Assembly: GCA_026996295.1 (NCBI GenBank)
Contig: JALWLL010000077.1
Coordinates: 1-40,088 of the forward strand
Length of the DNA: 40,088 nt
Reading direction: 5' to 3'
DNA from: Sulfurimonas sp.
GTDB taxonomy: Bacteria; Campylobacterota; Campylobacteria; Campylobacterales; Sulfurimonadaceae
The notes under the pieces are model-generated. The model was given only the letters and a program-made list of their open reading frames with translations, did not search any database and was not told the DNA's origin. This document shows, piece after piece, positions 15,123-23,893 of this stretch (positions are counted from its first letter, which is position 1; each line of letters opens with the position of its first letter). The position numbers and the translations under genes are program-made.

Positions 15123-16244
15123 ATGAAAATTCCATTTAGTAGATATATTAGCGGACGCAAGGAACACTCCAATGTGAGTGATGTTTTAGACGGAGAAGAT
15201 GTTAATCAGATAGAAGAGCTGGAAGATGAGTTCAAAACATATGTCGGTGCAGAGTATGCACTGGCAACTTCTCATGGAACATCTGCACTGCATTTAGCAA
15301 TGCTGGCACTTGATTTGAAACGTGGAGATAAGGTTGTATGTTCTGTCAATGCACATCCAAATGTTCCAGAAGTTGTTCGCCATTTTGATGCAGAGCCGGT
15401 TTTTATAGATATAGATGCAAATACTTACAATATCAACCTGGAGGCGCTGGAAGTTTACCTGCAAGAGAACAGATCGAAAAAGCTCAAAGCGGTCGTAGTT
15501 ACACATGTTGCAGGGCAGTGTATAGACCTTGAGAGACTTTACGCTATGGCAAAGGCCAACGATGTAAAAGTGGTTGAAGATGCCTGTGATGCTCTTGGTG
15601 CTACTTACAACGGGGAAAAGATCGGTTCAACGGGTGCTGATATAACATGTTTTAATTTTTCATCTCATTTGAGAAAAAATGTATGTAACGGCGGTATGCT
15701 TGTTACAAACGATGATGAAATCATGGAAAGAGCAAGACTTCTGGCAAATCACGCTATTGTTCGTGATGAAGATGCCTTGGAGTATATTTACGATGTTGTC
15801 GATATTGGAAATGATTACTCTTTGAGTCAGTTAAATGCTGCATATATCAGAGCACAGATACAAGAGCAAGATCACAATATAGCAAGACAAAGAGAGATTG
15901 CAAAAATCTACAGTGAAGCTCTCAGCGGAGTAGAACATGTCACGATTCCCGATATGAGTAATGATGAGCATCCTTTTTCTCTTTATATCATCAAGATAGA
16001 TAAAAATCGTGATTCATTTGCAGTTGATTTAAGAGATGCCGGTGTGGAAACGGGGCTTCACTATATCCCTTTGCATCTTTTAACATACTATAAATCAAAG
16101 TATGCCTTGCGGGTCAATGACTTTCCTGTAGCACTTAGAAGTTTTCAGCAGGTTTTATCACTTCCTATCTATGCCAGTATGGAAGATAAAGAGGTGAAAT
16201 TTGTTATAGATACCATTAAGAAAATTGCTAAAACAAAAGTTTGA
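15123..16244 (+). CDS. DegT/DnrJ/EryC1/StrS-family aminotransferase
   Basis: This 373-residue enzyme depends on pyridoxal phosphate and belongs to the family that aminates nucleotide-linked keto-sugars. HGTSALHLAML (51-61) binds the cofactor phosphate, VEDACDALGA (151-160) carries the Asp that contacts the pyridine ring, and K185 in SSHLRKNVCNGG is the expected Schiff-base lysine. The substrate cannot be read from the sequence. Its place just before lpxK suggests, but does not prove, a role in lipid A or surface-sugar synthesis. The start has an excellent AAGGAG site, and the gene is 9 bases after nadE and overlaps lpxK. Confidence 0.92.
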   Translation: MKIPFSRYISGRKEHSNVSDVLDGEDVNQIEELEDEFKTYVGAEYALATSHGTSALHLAMLALDLKRGDKVVCSVNAHPNVPEVVRHFDAEPVFIDIDANTYNINLEALEVYLQENRSKKLKAVVVTHVAGQCIDLERLYAMAKANDVKVVEDACDALGATYNGEKIGSTGADITCFNFSSHLRKNVCNGGMLVTNDDEIMERARLLANHAIVRDEDALEYIYDVVDIGNDYSLSQLNAAYIRAQIQEQDHNIARQREIAKIYSEALSGVEHVTIPDMSNDEHPFSLYIIKIDKNRDSFAVDLRDAGVETGLHYIPLHLLTYYKSKYALRVNDFPVALRSFQQVLSLPIYASMEDKEVKFVIDTIKKIAKTKV

Positions 16245-17164
16245 AAAAATTCTTCGTATTTTGGGTTGAAGAGTATTTCTACAACCCAAACCTGATCCAC
16301 AAAATCATCTCTATTTTACTCTTACCGTTGAGTTGGCTTTATTGTTTTGCAATGTATATACGTTTTAAAACCAAACACTCTCAAGATCTTGGTGTTGCTG
16401 TTGTGAGCATTGGAAATTTGAGTGTTGGTGGAAGCGGAAAAACTCCTCTTGTAAGTGCCCTTGCAAGCAAGTATGAAAGTGTTGCTATTGTTTTGCGTGG
16501 GTATGGAAGAAAAAGTGTAGGGCTCTATGTTGTCAGTGATGGAGAAAATATTTTATGTGATGTTAACACAAGCGGTGATGAAGCGATGATTTATGCACAC
16601 AAAGTACCTCAGGCGATTGTCATAGTTAGCGAAGATAGAAAAGAGGGGATCAAAAAAGCAAAAGAGCTGGGTGCAAAACTTGTTTTTTTAGATGATGCTT
16701 ATTCAAAGCATGATATAAAAAAACTGGATTTTATCATAGAAGTAAAAAGTACGAACGGAAGCTGTTTGCCATCAGGACCATTTAGAGAGAGAAAATGGGC
16801 TCAAAAGAGGGTCTATGTACTTAGAGAGGGGAAAGATTTTAAAAGAATAGTGGAACTTAAAAATAAAAGTGATAAAATGTCATTAGTGACTGCCATAGCA
16901 AGACCAAGTCGCCTCGATCCTTTTTTACCGGAAGTGGTAAGTAAAAACTATTTTGAAGATCATTATTTCTTTAAAAAAGAGGAGTTGGAGGAGATTTTGC
17001 AAAGAGATGGTGCTGATTCTCTTTTACTGACATATAAAGATTTTGTAAAGGTTGAATCATTTAAGCTTCCAGTTTCTCTTTTAGATCTAGAAGTGAAAGT
17101 GGATGAAGATATTTTTAAAATTATAAATAATTATAAGGAAAACTACGGTGCAAAAAAAAATTGA
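16241..17164 (+). CDS. lpxK: Tetraacyldisaccharide 4'-kinase LpxK
   Basis: LpxK phosphorylates the 4' position of the lipid A disaccharide at the inner membrane. The 307-residue protein has an N-terminal membrane-associated helix (about 20-41), VVSIGNLSVGGSGKTP with the P-loop at 63-69, LRGYGRKS (85-92), GDEA (112-115) and a LDDAYSKHD segment (150-158). That segment replaces the DDGFQH motif of E. coli LpxK; related changes seem common in Campylobacterota. The start is TTG, overlapping the aminotransferase stop as TTGA, so translation is probably coupled. Confidence 0.92.
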   Translation: MKKFFVFWVEEYFYNPNLIHKIISILLLPLSWLYCFAMYIRFKTKHSQDLGVAVVSIGNLSVGGSGKTPLVSALASKYESVAIVLRGYGRKSVGLYVVSDGENILCDVNTSGDEAMIYAHKVPQAIVIVSEDRKEGIKKAKELGAKLVFLDDAYSKHDIKKLDFIIEVKSTNGSCLPSGPFRERKWAQKRVYVLREGKDFKRIVELKNKSDKMSLVTAIARPSRLDPFLPEVVSKNYFEDHYFFKKEELEEILQRDGADSLLLTYKDFVKVESFKLPVSLLDLEVKVDEDIFKIINNYKENYGAKKN

Positions 17165-17999
17165 AACTGTTAAAACCCTGCTTGATGCTTTACCGTTTAT
17201 AAAAGAATTTAACAAAGAGATCGTTGTTATAAAATATGGTGGATCTGCGCAAACATCACCTCAGTTAAAAGAGAAGTTTGCAGAAGATATCCTGCTGATG
17301 TATCTTGTGGGTATTAAACCTGTTATTGTTCACGGTGGTGGAAAAAAGATTACCGATATGCTCGATGCACTGAAAATTGATACGAAATTTATTGACGGTC
17401 AAAGGGTGACAACCAAAGAGGTGATGCGAATAGCAGAGATGATTCTCAGTGGAGAGATAAACAAAGAGATCGTTTCTATTTTAAACTCTCACGGTGCCAA
17501 AGCGATAGGTGTCAGTGGTAAAGATGCTCATTTTATTACCGCCAAAGCAAAAGATTTTGCCAAGTGGGGTCTTACCGGCAATATCACCAATGTCAAACCT
17601 GATGTTATCTCAAATCTTATTCATGAAAAATTTGTTCCTGTTATTGCTCCTATTGCGGCAGGTGAAGAGATGGGACATCCCGGGTTTAATATAAACGCAG
17701 ATCTTTGTGCTTCATACGTTGCAAAAGCCATCGGTGCCAATAAGATCATTTTTTTAACAGATACGGCAGGCGTTCTTAACAAAGAGAAAGAACTTTTAAT
17801 GACCCTGACTAAAGATGAAGTGGTGGCACTCAAAGAGGATGGCACGATCCATGGAGGAATGGTTCCAAAAGTAGATGCCTGCCTCGAAGCGATAGAAGGG
17901 GGTGTGAACAAAGCACATATTATTGATGGAAGACTTGAGCACTCTATGCTTTTAGAACTGTTTACGTCTGAGGGTGTCGGAACGCAAATTGTAAAATAA
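17148..17999 (+). CDS. argB: Acetylglutamate kinase
   Basis: ArgB phosphorylates N-acetylglutamate, the second step of arginine synthesis. KYGGSA (24-29) and VIVHGGGKKI (about 60-69) bind ATP phosphates, and FNINADLCASYVAKA and GGMVPKVDACLEAIEGG are strongly typical of the family. At 283 residues the length is right. The start is GTG with AAGGA 8 bases upstream; it overlaps the end of lpxK by 17 bases. argH lies about 9 kb downstream, in a separate unit. Confidence 0.96.
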   Translation: MQKKIETVKTLLDALPFIKEFNKEIVVIKYGGSAQTSPQLKEKFAEDILLMYLVGIKPVIVHGGGKKITDMLDALKIDTKFIDGQRVTTKEVMRIAEMILSGEINKEIVSILNSHGAKAIGVSGKDAHFITAKAKDFAKWGLTGNITNVKPDVISNLIHEKFVPVIAPIAAGEEMGHPGFNINADLCASYVAKAIGANKIIFLTDTAGVLNKEKELLMTLTKDEVVALKEDGTIHGGMVPKVDACLEAIEGGVNKAHIIDGRLEHSMLLELFTSEGVGTQIVK

Positions 18000-18040
18000 T
18001 ATAATAATAAAATATTATAGGCTAATACTAAGAAATTGAT

Positions 18041-18049
18041 TGATATAAT
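18041..18049 (+). promoter_or_regulatory. Extended -10 promoter of the cofactor operon
   Basis: TGATATAAT lies 27 bases before the first ATG of the long operon. It is the only strong promoter element I see between argB and the end of the UbiD-type gene, so it may drive the whole run. Confidence 0.55.
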
Positions 18050-18075
18050 CGCGAAAATTAAAATTAGGAAATAAA

Positions 18076-18357
18076 ATGTACGGAATGTTTGAAGACGAAG
18101 ATGATGTGTTTATGGGTTCACCAAAAAGTAAATTGATGGATATTATTTTCAATGCCAACAATGATGTTGTAAGATATGATCTTGAAAAATTTATACAAAG
18201 GCGTGCTGCTATGGAGCTGCTTCTTGAAAAAGAACTAGGCGCAGAATATGATAGAGTAATTGAAAATATGCTTGTTTCAGAGATGGATGCAGTTGAAAAT
18301 AAATCTAAAAGTTTATGTATTGAACTGATGGGTGATATAGTTTCAAAAAGTGAATAA
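18076..18357 (+). CDS. DUF2018 / HP0242-family protein (knotted-dimer fold)
   Basis: This 93-residue protein matches H. pylori HP0242 as I recall it: the segment FMGSPKSKLMDIIFNAN corresponds to FEGNPLDKWNDIIFHAS, and the rest is the same length and all-helical. HP0242 forms an intertwined homodimer with a knotted fold; its function is not known. The gene order (this gene, a small secreted protein, ispB, hemA, proS) is also that of HP0242 to HP0238. No signal peptide or membrane helix is present. AGGA precedes the ATG. Confidence 0.85.
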   Translation: MYGMFEDEDDVFMGSPKSKLMDIIFNANNDVVRYDLEKFIQRRAAMELLLEKELGAEYDRVIENMLVSEMDAVENKSKSLCIELMGDIVSKSE

Positions 18358-18362
18358 ATAAA

Positions 18363-18776
18363 TTGAGAGTTATATTTCAGGTTTTTATCTTTGTAGCACT
18401 ATGTTTTAGTGTTACATATGCAAACGATTTTAGAGATGTAAAAACTATTTCTCTAAAAAAGGATGAGCAAAAGAAAATTCTTGTAAAATATGACTCCGTT
18501 GAAAAACTCTTTAAATTTAGGTGGACACTTTATAAAAATGGTGCTCTTGTGGTTTTGAGATCTTATGATAAAATTGTTGCACAAAACATACTTTATTTAA
18601 GAGATAAAAACCAAAGTTTTCGTTTTGAGCTGAAACCAAAAGGTTTGAGCTATAACGTACCCTATATGTTGGTTAAATTTAAAGAGTTTCATTATGAAAC
18701 GAATGAAGCAGTTTTTGAGCTGTTTTTGTCTGACAGTGAAATGCAAATCAGACTGAAATATTTGAAAAATGGTTAA
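18363..18776 (+). CDS. Small secreted protein, HP0241/Cj0540-like position
   Basis: This 137-residue protein has a signal peptide (cleavage likely after VTYA, residue 20) and no other membrane segment, so it is probably periplasmic. The mature part is predicted to be mainly beta strands with many Lys, Phe and Tyr residues. I recognise it by position and size rather than by a known domain: the equivalent slot in Helicobacter and Campylobacter holds a small exported protein of unknown function. The start is TTG, 5 bases after the previous stop, with no evident ribosome site, which suggests translational coupling. Confidence 0.8.
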   Translation: MRVIFQVFIFVALCFSVTYANDFRDVKTISLKKDEQKKILVKYDSVEKLFKFRWTLYKNGALVVLRSYDKIVAQNILYLRDKNQSFRFELKPKGLSYNVPYMLVKFKEFHYETNEAVFELFLSDSEMQIRLKYLKNG

Positions 18777-18782
18777 AGAGGG

Positions 18783-19673
18783 ATGATGCAAAGAGTTGAG
18801 AGTGAAATAGCAAGATTGATACAAGAGATTGACTATGAAGAAGTGACACATCTGTTTACAATGCTTTCAGGCGGCAAAAGGCTGAGGGCGAAGCTTATTT
18901 TAAAAATAGCTCCAGATGATGAAAAAGCACCTCTATTGGCAGCTATTGTAGAGCTGATCCATGCCGCAAGCCTGTTACACGATGATGTGATCGATGAAGC
19001 ACTGCTCAGACGCGGTGTTGCTTCTGTGAATGCGACAGAAGGGAGTAAAGTGGCTGTGATGCTTGGGGATATTTTATATTCAAAAGCTTTTACAGAGTTG
19101 GTCGGTTTTAACAAAGAGATAGCACAAACAATAGCGGCATCTGTCACAGCACTCTCTAAGGGTGAAATGAAAGATGTGAAAATGGCAGAAACATTCAACA
19201 GCGATGAAAAAGCATATTTGGATATGTTGTATTTAAAAACGGCTACTCTCATAGAAGCAGCGGCAAAAGCAAGCGCACTCTTGGCTTCTAAGGATGCACA
19301 GAAGTATGCGATATATGGTCGTAATCTTGGTCTTTCTTTTCAAATAATAGACGATATTCTGGATATCACTTCAGATGAGGCTACCCTTGGCAAGCCTGCG
19401 ATGAATGACTTTGTAGAGGGAAAATGTACACTTCCCTATATCTATCTGCATGAGGCTTTAGATGCACAGGGGCAAAAAAAGCTCGAAGCTTTACATGCCA
19501 AACCTTTAGAGGAAGAAGATTCTAAATGGATTAAAGAGATGATGCAAGAGCATAAAAGTATTGAAAGGTCTTTTGAACTCGCAAAAGAGCTTTCAAATGA
19601 GGCAATGCAAGCTGTAAAGGATGATACAGAGCTTGTTGAAATTTTACAAATAATGATAAAGAGAAGTTACTGA
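18783..19673 (+). CDS. ispB: Polyprenyl diphosphate synthase (IspB-like)
   Basis: This trans-prenyltransferase builds the long isoprenoid chain that becomes the menaquinone tail. The first Asp-rich motif is LLHDDVIDEALLRRG (D67, D68, D71), the second is FQIIDDILD (D190, D191, D194), and GGKRLRAKL (30-38) binds the diphosphate. Length is 296 residues, a little short but complete. Chain length cannot be read with certainty, so the symbol is by homology. ATG codons at 18783 and 18786 are both possible behind AGAGGG. It overlaps hemA by one base. Confidence 0.9.
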   Translation: MMQRVESEIARLIQEIDYEEVTHLFTMLSGGKRLRAKLILKIAPDDEKAPLLAAIVELIHAASLLHDDVIDEALLRRGVASVNATEGSKVAVMLGDILYSKAFTELVGFNKEIAQTIAASVTALSKGEMKDVKMAETFNSDEKAYLDMLYLKTATLIEAAAKASALLASKDAQKYAIYGRNLGLSFQIIDDILDITSDEATLGKPAMNDFVEGKCTLPYIYLHEALDAQGQKKLEALHAKPLEEEDSKWIKEMMQEHKSIERSFELAKELSNEAMQAVKDDTELVEILQIMIKRSY

Positions 19674-20968
19674 TGCACTACTTAACAATAAGTTTCACAC
19701 ATAAAAATTCAACGTTAGAGATAAGAGAAAAACTTTCATACCCAGATGCTGATTCACAGCGTGAGTGTTTATGCAAACTCAACGATAATGATGCTATCAA
19801 TGAGACTATTTTAATCTCTACATGTAACAGAATGGAAGTATTTTGCAGCTGTAGTGATCTTGTAGAGGCTACAAATCATATATTTAACATGTTGACACAA
19901 AGAGCCGGCATAAGTATAGAAGAGCTTGAGGGTCGTGCCGATGTTTTTGATGATATCAGTGCAATTCACCATATTTTCAGTGTTGCAAGTTCCTTAGATT
20001 CACTTGTTATCGGTGAGACCCAAATCGCAGGTCAACTCAAAGATGCGTTTAGATTTTCGAGTGAACATGGTTTTTGTGGTCAAAAACTTGCACGTGCGAT
20101 GCATCATGCATTTAAATGTGCTGCAAAAGTGAGAAACTCCACAGATATTTCATCAAAACCTGTTTCGATTGCCAGTGTGGCAGTTGCACAACTGAAGTCT
20201 ATTGTAGATGATCTAAGAGATAAAAAAGCTCTTGTTATCGGCATAGGTGAGATGTCTGAGATCACAGCGAAACATCTTGTATCTAACGGTGCCGATGTTT
20301 ACATAATGAATAGAACAAAAGAGAAAGCTGTTGCCTTGGCACAAGAGTGTAATGCCAAAGTTTTAGACTTTGAAGAGCTTCCTAAAGCTATCAATGAGTT
20401 TGAGATTCTTTTTACGGCCACTTCATCACCCGATCCTATCATAAACGATGATATTATCCACTCATGTGATTTTGACAGATACTGGTTTGATATGGCACTT
20501 CCAAGAGATATAAACTACCATAAAGGGGAGAGGATCAACCTTTACCAAATCGATGATCTTAAAAGTATCGTTACAGAAAATATGGGTCTTCGTGAAGAGA
20601 GTGCAAGAGCAGCACACTCGGTTATCGGACGAGCTGTCGTGGAGTTTTTTGAGTGGTTAAATACTTTGGAAGTGGAACCAATGATCAAAGAGATATACGA
20701 AAAAGCATATACAGCGGCACAACAAGAGAGCTCAAGAGCTATAAAGAATAAATATATTCCAAAAGAGTACGAAGCTCAGGCAAGAAAAATGTGTGAGCAG
20801 ACATTGAAAAGATTTTTACACGATATGACTCAGAAGATGAGAAGTGTTTCAGAAGATTCAAAATCAGACATGATTACAGGTGCTTTGCAGTTTTTAGTAG
20901 AAGATAACAAGGGAGCTGCAGTACCTGAAAAATACAAATGTGATTCTATCCTAAAAGGAAGCAGATAG
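19673..20968 (+). CDS. hemA: Glutamyl-tRNA reductase
   Basis: HemA reduces Glu-tRNA to glutamate-1-semialdehyde, the committed step of C5-route heme synthesis. The catalytic Cys51 is in the STCNRMEVF motif, GETQIAGQLKDAF is the substrate-pocket signature, and the NADPH domain begins around LVIGIGEMSEITAKHL. At 431 residues with a C-terminal helical dimerisation domain the protein is complete. It lies in the same run as hemC, and its substrate links it to tRNA charging. Confidence 0.97.
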   Translation: MHYLTISFTHKNSTLEIREKLSYPDADSQRECLCKLNDNDAINETILISTCNRMEVFCSCSDLVEATNHIFNMLTQRAGISIEELEGRADVFDDISAIHHIFSVASSLDSLVIGETQIAGQLKDAFRFSSEHGFCGQKLARAMHHAFKCAAKVRNSTDISSKPVSIASVAVAQLKSIVDDLRDKKALVIGIGEMSEITAKHLVSNGADVYIMNRTKEKAVALAQECNAKVLDFEELPKAINEFEILFTATSSPDPIINDDIIHSCDFDRYWFDMALPRDINYHKGERINLYQIDDLKSIVTENMGLREESARAAHSVIGRAVVEFFEWLNTLEVEPMIKEIYEKAYTAAQQESSRAIKNKYIPKEYEAQARKMCEQTLKRFLHDMTQKMRSVSEDSKSDMITGALQFLVEDNKGAAVPEKYKCDSILKGSR

Positions 20969-22675
20969 ATGAGAAGATCAAAAGCTTTTATACCTACAAC
21001 CAAAGAGGCTCCATCTGATGCCGTTTTAGCGAGTCATATCTACTTGGCACGTGCAGGTTTTGTTTCTCAGGTTGCAAGTGGACTTTACAACTATATGCCT
21101 CTTGGTAAAAGGGTTATAAAAAAGATCGAAAATATTATCAACGAAGAGATGTCAAAAGTTGGTGCGCAAGAGGTAGAACTTAGTTTTGTCACACCGGCTG
21201 ATTTGTGGGCTGAGAGTGGAAGGATAGAAAAGTTCGGCAAAGAGCTTCTCAGGTTTCGTGACAGAAAAAACAACCCTTTTGTTCTTGGACCGACCCATGA
21301 AGAGATGATGGTTGATCTGGTTCGAAACCGCATCACATCCTATAAAAATCTTCCTTTAAACTTGTACCAGATCAAGACAAAGTTTCGTGATGAAGCCCGT
21401 CCTCGCTTTGGCTTGATGCGCGGTCGTGAATTTATTATGAAAGATGGCTATTCATTTCATTCGAGTACAGAAGATCTTGACAGAGAGTTTGATGCTATGG
21501 AAGCAGCATATAAAAAAATTCTTTCACGTCTTGGACTCGATTTTAGAGTTGTAGAAGCTGATAGTGGAGCGATAGGGGGCAGTGGTTCTAAAGAGCTGAT
21601 GGTATTGGCAGAGAGTGGTGAAGACACGATAGCAGTCTGCTCACAATGTGAATATGGTGCAAACATAGAAGCGGCTGTTCGTGGGGAGCGCACTGAGATA
21701 CCGGAGTCTCCCGGGGTTGAGTTTAAGAAGTTTAGAACACCGGGCATTAAAACCATAGATGATCTTGCGAAATATTTTGATGTAGATAGCTACTATACTA
21801 TCAAATGTGTTGCAAAAAAAGTGATCTATGAGGATGAAGAGGAGATCGTTCTTTTCTTTTTACGCGGGTGTGATAATTTGCAAGAGGTCAAAGCGATCAA
21901 TGCCACCGATGCACTTGATATTGTGGATGTCAGTGAAGATGAACTCAAAGAGATAGGGTTGATCCCCGGCTTTATAGGCCCGCTTGATCAGGATAAGGCA
22001 AAACATGTCATGGATAATGCACTTAAATATGCTCCGGAGATGATCTGTGGTGCCAATGAAGAGGATTATCATTATATCGGTGTTGATATGTCTGTTATCA
22101 GTGATGTTGCTTATTTTGAAGATATTGCTGAAGTCAATGAGGGTGATAGATGCCCCCACTGTGATGGTACACTCTCCTTTACAAAGGGGATAGAAGTTGG
22201 TCATATTTTTAAACTTGGTACTACCTACTCAGAGGCACTCAAAGCGGAGTTCTTAGATGAAAACGGCAAGGCACAGCCTTTTATTATGGGAACATACGGT
22301 ATGGGTGTAAGCCGTTTGGTTGCGGCTACGGTAGAGCAGCATCATGATGAATTTGGTTGCATTTGGACAAAACAAACGGCTCCCTATATGGTAAATATTA
22401 TGATATCCAACATTAAAGATGAAGCACAAAATGAAGCAGGTGAAGCACTCTATGAAGCACTTCAAAATGCCGGAGTGGAAGTGATGTTAGATGACAGAAA
22501 AGAGCGATTTGGCTTTAAAATGAAAGATGCCGAGCTTATTGGTTTTCCATATACTGTTATAATTGGTAAGGAATTGGCAAACGGTTTGGTTCAAATATAT
22601 AATCGCACGACAAAAGAAAAAACCTCAGTTGCAAAAGATGATATAGTAGGTGAAATTATGGAATTGATTAAGTAG
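20969..22675 (+). CDS. proS: Prolyl-tRNA synthetase
   Basis: This class II synthetase of 568 residues is of the bacterial type with an inserted editing domain (about 225-390) that clears mischarged alanine. Motif 2 is [17 protein letters not shown] and motif 3 is [13 protein letters not shown]; the anticodon-binding domain fills the C-terminal 100 residues. It starts directly after the hemA stop, with AAGGA upstream. The hemA-proS pairing is conserved in Helicobacter and Campylobacter. Confidence 0.97.
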   Translation: MRRSKAFIPTTKEAPSDAVLASHIYLARAGFVSQVASGLYNYMPLGKRVIKKIENIINEEMSKVGAQEVELSFVTPADLWAESGRIEKFGKELLRFRDRKNNPFVLGPTHEEMMVDLVRNRITSYKNLPLNLYQIKTKFRDEARPRFGLMRGREFIMKDGYSFHSSTEDLDREFDAMEAAYKKILSRLGLDFRVVEADSGAIGGSGSKELMVLAESGEDTIAVCSQCEYGANIEAAVRGERTEIPESPGVEFKKFRTPGIKTIDDLAKYFDVDSYYTIKCVAKKVIYEDEEEIVLFFLRGCDNLQEVKAINATDALDIVDVSEDELKEIGLIPGFIGPLDQDKAKHVMDNALKYAPEMICGANEEDYHYIGVDMSVISDVAYFEDIAEVNEGDRCPHCDGTLSFTKGIEVGHIFKLGTTYSEALKAEFLDENGKAQPFIMGTYGMGVSRLVAATVEQHHDEFGCIWTKQTAPYMVNIMISNIKDEAQNEAGEALYEALQNAGVEVMLDDRKERFGFKMKDAELIGFPYTVIIGKELANGLVQIYNRTTKEKTSVAKDDIVGEIMELIK

Positions 22676-23101
22676 ATGATATATTTTATTGTATATCTTT
22701 TTTTGGAAGTCATTGTATCTGTAAATTTATCGTCATACCTTGGCGGTTTGATGACATTTTTTGAGATACTTTTTTCTGCATTCATAGGTATTATGATCTT
22801 AGCAAACTTTAGAAATACTCTTATGGAAAATATGCAGGCAGTCTCTTATAACCGCATAGATCTTCAAGAGTTCCAAAATCTCAATCTTTTTACTATTTTT
22901 GGAGCGATACTTCTCATAATTCCCGGTTTTTTAACGGATATTATAGGAATTTTATTACAATTTAGCGTTTTTACATCTATGCTTGTTAACCGTTATAATG
23001 TAAAATCAAACAGTTGTAAAACTGATAGTACAAACAATACACAAAAGGATTCAGATGTCATTGATGTTGAAATTATTAGCGACAGCACTACTATTAAGTA
23101 G
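22676..23101 (+). CDS. FxsA-family membrane protein
   Basis: This 141-residue protein resembles FxsA, a small inner-membrane protein named for suppressing phage F exclusion in E. coli. It has hydrophobic segments at about 1-25, 28-45 and 70-100, with LLIIPGFLTDIIGILL as the family hallmark. The last 35 residues are polar, Asn/Thr/Asp-rich and probably disordered. It starts immediately after proS. The tail overlaps the next gene by 47 bases, the largest overlap in the window. Confidence 0.85.
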   Translation: MIYFIVYLFLEVIVSVNLSSYLGGLMTFFEILFSAFIGIMILANFRNTLMENMQAVSYNRIDLQEFQNLNLFTIFGAILLIIPGFLTDIIGILLQFSVFTSMLVNRYNVKSNSCKTDSTNNTQKDSDVIDVEIISDSTTIK

Positions 23102-23891
23102 TACAGTATTTGCAAGTTCATCGGATAAAGTAGTAGAGAAGTTCTTAGAGAAAAAATTTAAATCCAATCCCAATATTGTTTCTTTGAAAGTCAAAGTCAA
23201 AGAGAAAATTGCTATCAAAAAGTTGCAAGGATGGGATGCTTACATAGTAAATGTAGATGCTATGGTAAAAGCAAAACCAAAAAACCGTAAGGTTTCTCAA
23301 AAGATGATCTGGTTTTATAATGGAGAGTATATCACTCAGGATTTTATCAGTGTTAAAACAGGTATGAGTCTAAAAGACCTTGTGAGGCCACCGTTTAAAG
23401 ATGAGTACTATAGAAAAGAAAATCTTATTTTTGGAAATGCAGATGCAAAACACAAAATAGCGATCTTTTCAGATCCGTTATGCCCATTTTGTAGAGAGTA
23501 TGTGCCAAAGGCACTTAAAGATTTGAAAAAATCTCCTGAAAAATTTGCCGTGTATTATTACCATTTTCCACTTCCGTCATTACACCCTGCAGCAGTTGAG
23601 CTTTCAAAAGCAGCTATTGCGGCAGAGATTGAGGGGCAGAGAAATGTTATAGAAAAATTATACAGAGTACAACTCAACCCGAAAGAAAGAGATGTTAAAA
23701 AGATACTCAAAGCATTTAACAAGGCTTTAGGTACACACATAAAACCTTCTGATCTTAGATCACCGGAAGTGATGAAGCGCTATCAAGCGGATCAGGATCT
23801 AGCAGAGCTTATTATGGTTCAGGGTACGCCAACTATGTACTTTGACGGAAAAGTAGATAAATCTAAGAAAAAATATAAAAAGGTACAATAA
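23055..23891 (+). CDS. DsbC/DsbG-like periplasmic thiol-disulfide protein
   Basis: This 278-residue protein has a signal peptide (cleavage likely after VFA, residue 20), an N-terminal region of about 100 residues that may be a dimerisation domain, and a thioredoxin fold with active site CPFC (143-146) and cis-Pro in GTPT (P259). It would oxidise or isomerise disulfides in the periplasm. The start has a good AAAGGA site despite lying inside fxsA. As I recall, this gene is not at this point of the operon in C. jejuni or H. pylori, so it may be an insertion in this lineage. Confidence 0.88.
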   Translation: MSLMLKLLATALLLSSTVFASSSDKVVEKFLEKKFKSNPNIVSLKVKVKEKIAIKKLQGWDAYIVNVDAMVKAKPKNRKVSQKMIWFYNGEYITQDFISVKTGMSLKDLVRPPFKDEYYRKENLIFGNADAKHKIAIFSDPLCPFCREYVPKALKDLKKSPEKFAVYYYHFPLPSLHPAAVELSKAAIAAEIEGQRNVIEKLYRVQLNPKERDVKKILKAFNKALGTHIKPSDLRSPEVMKRYQADQDLAELIMVQGTPTMYFDGKVDKSKKKYKKVQ

Positions 23892-23893
23892 TA

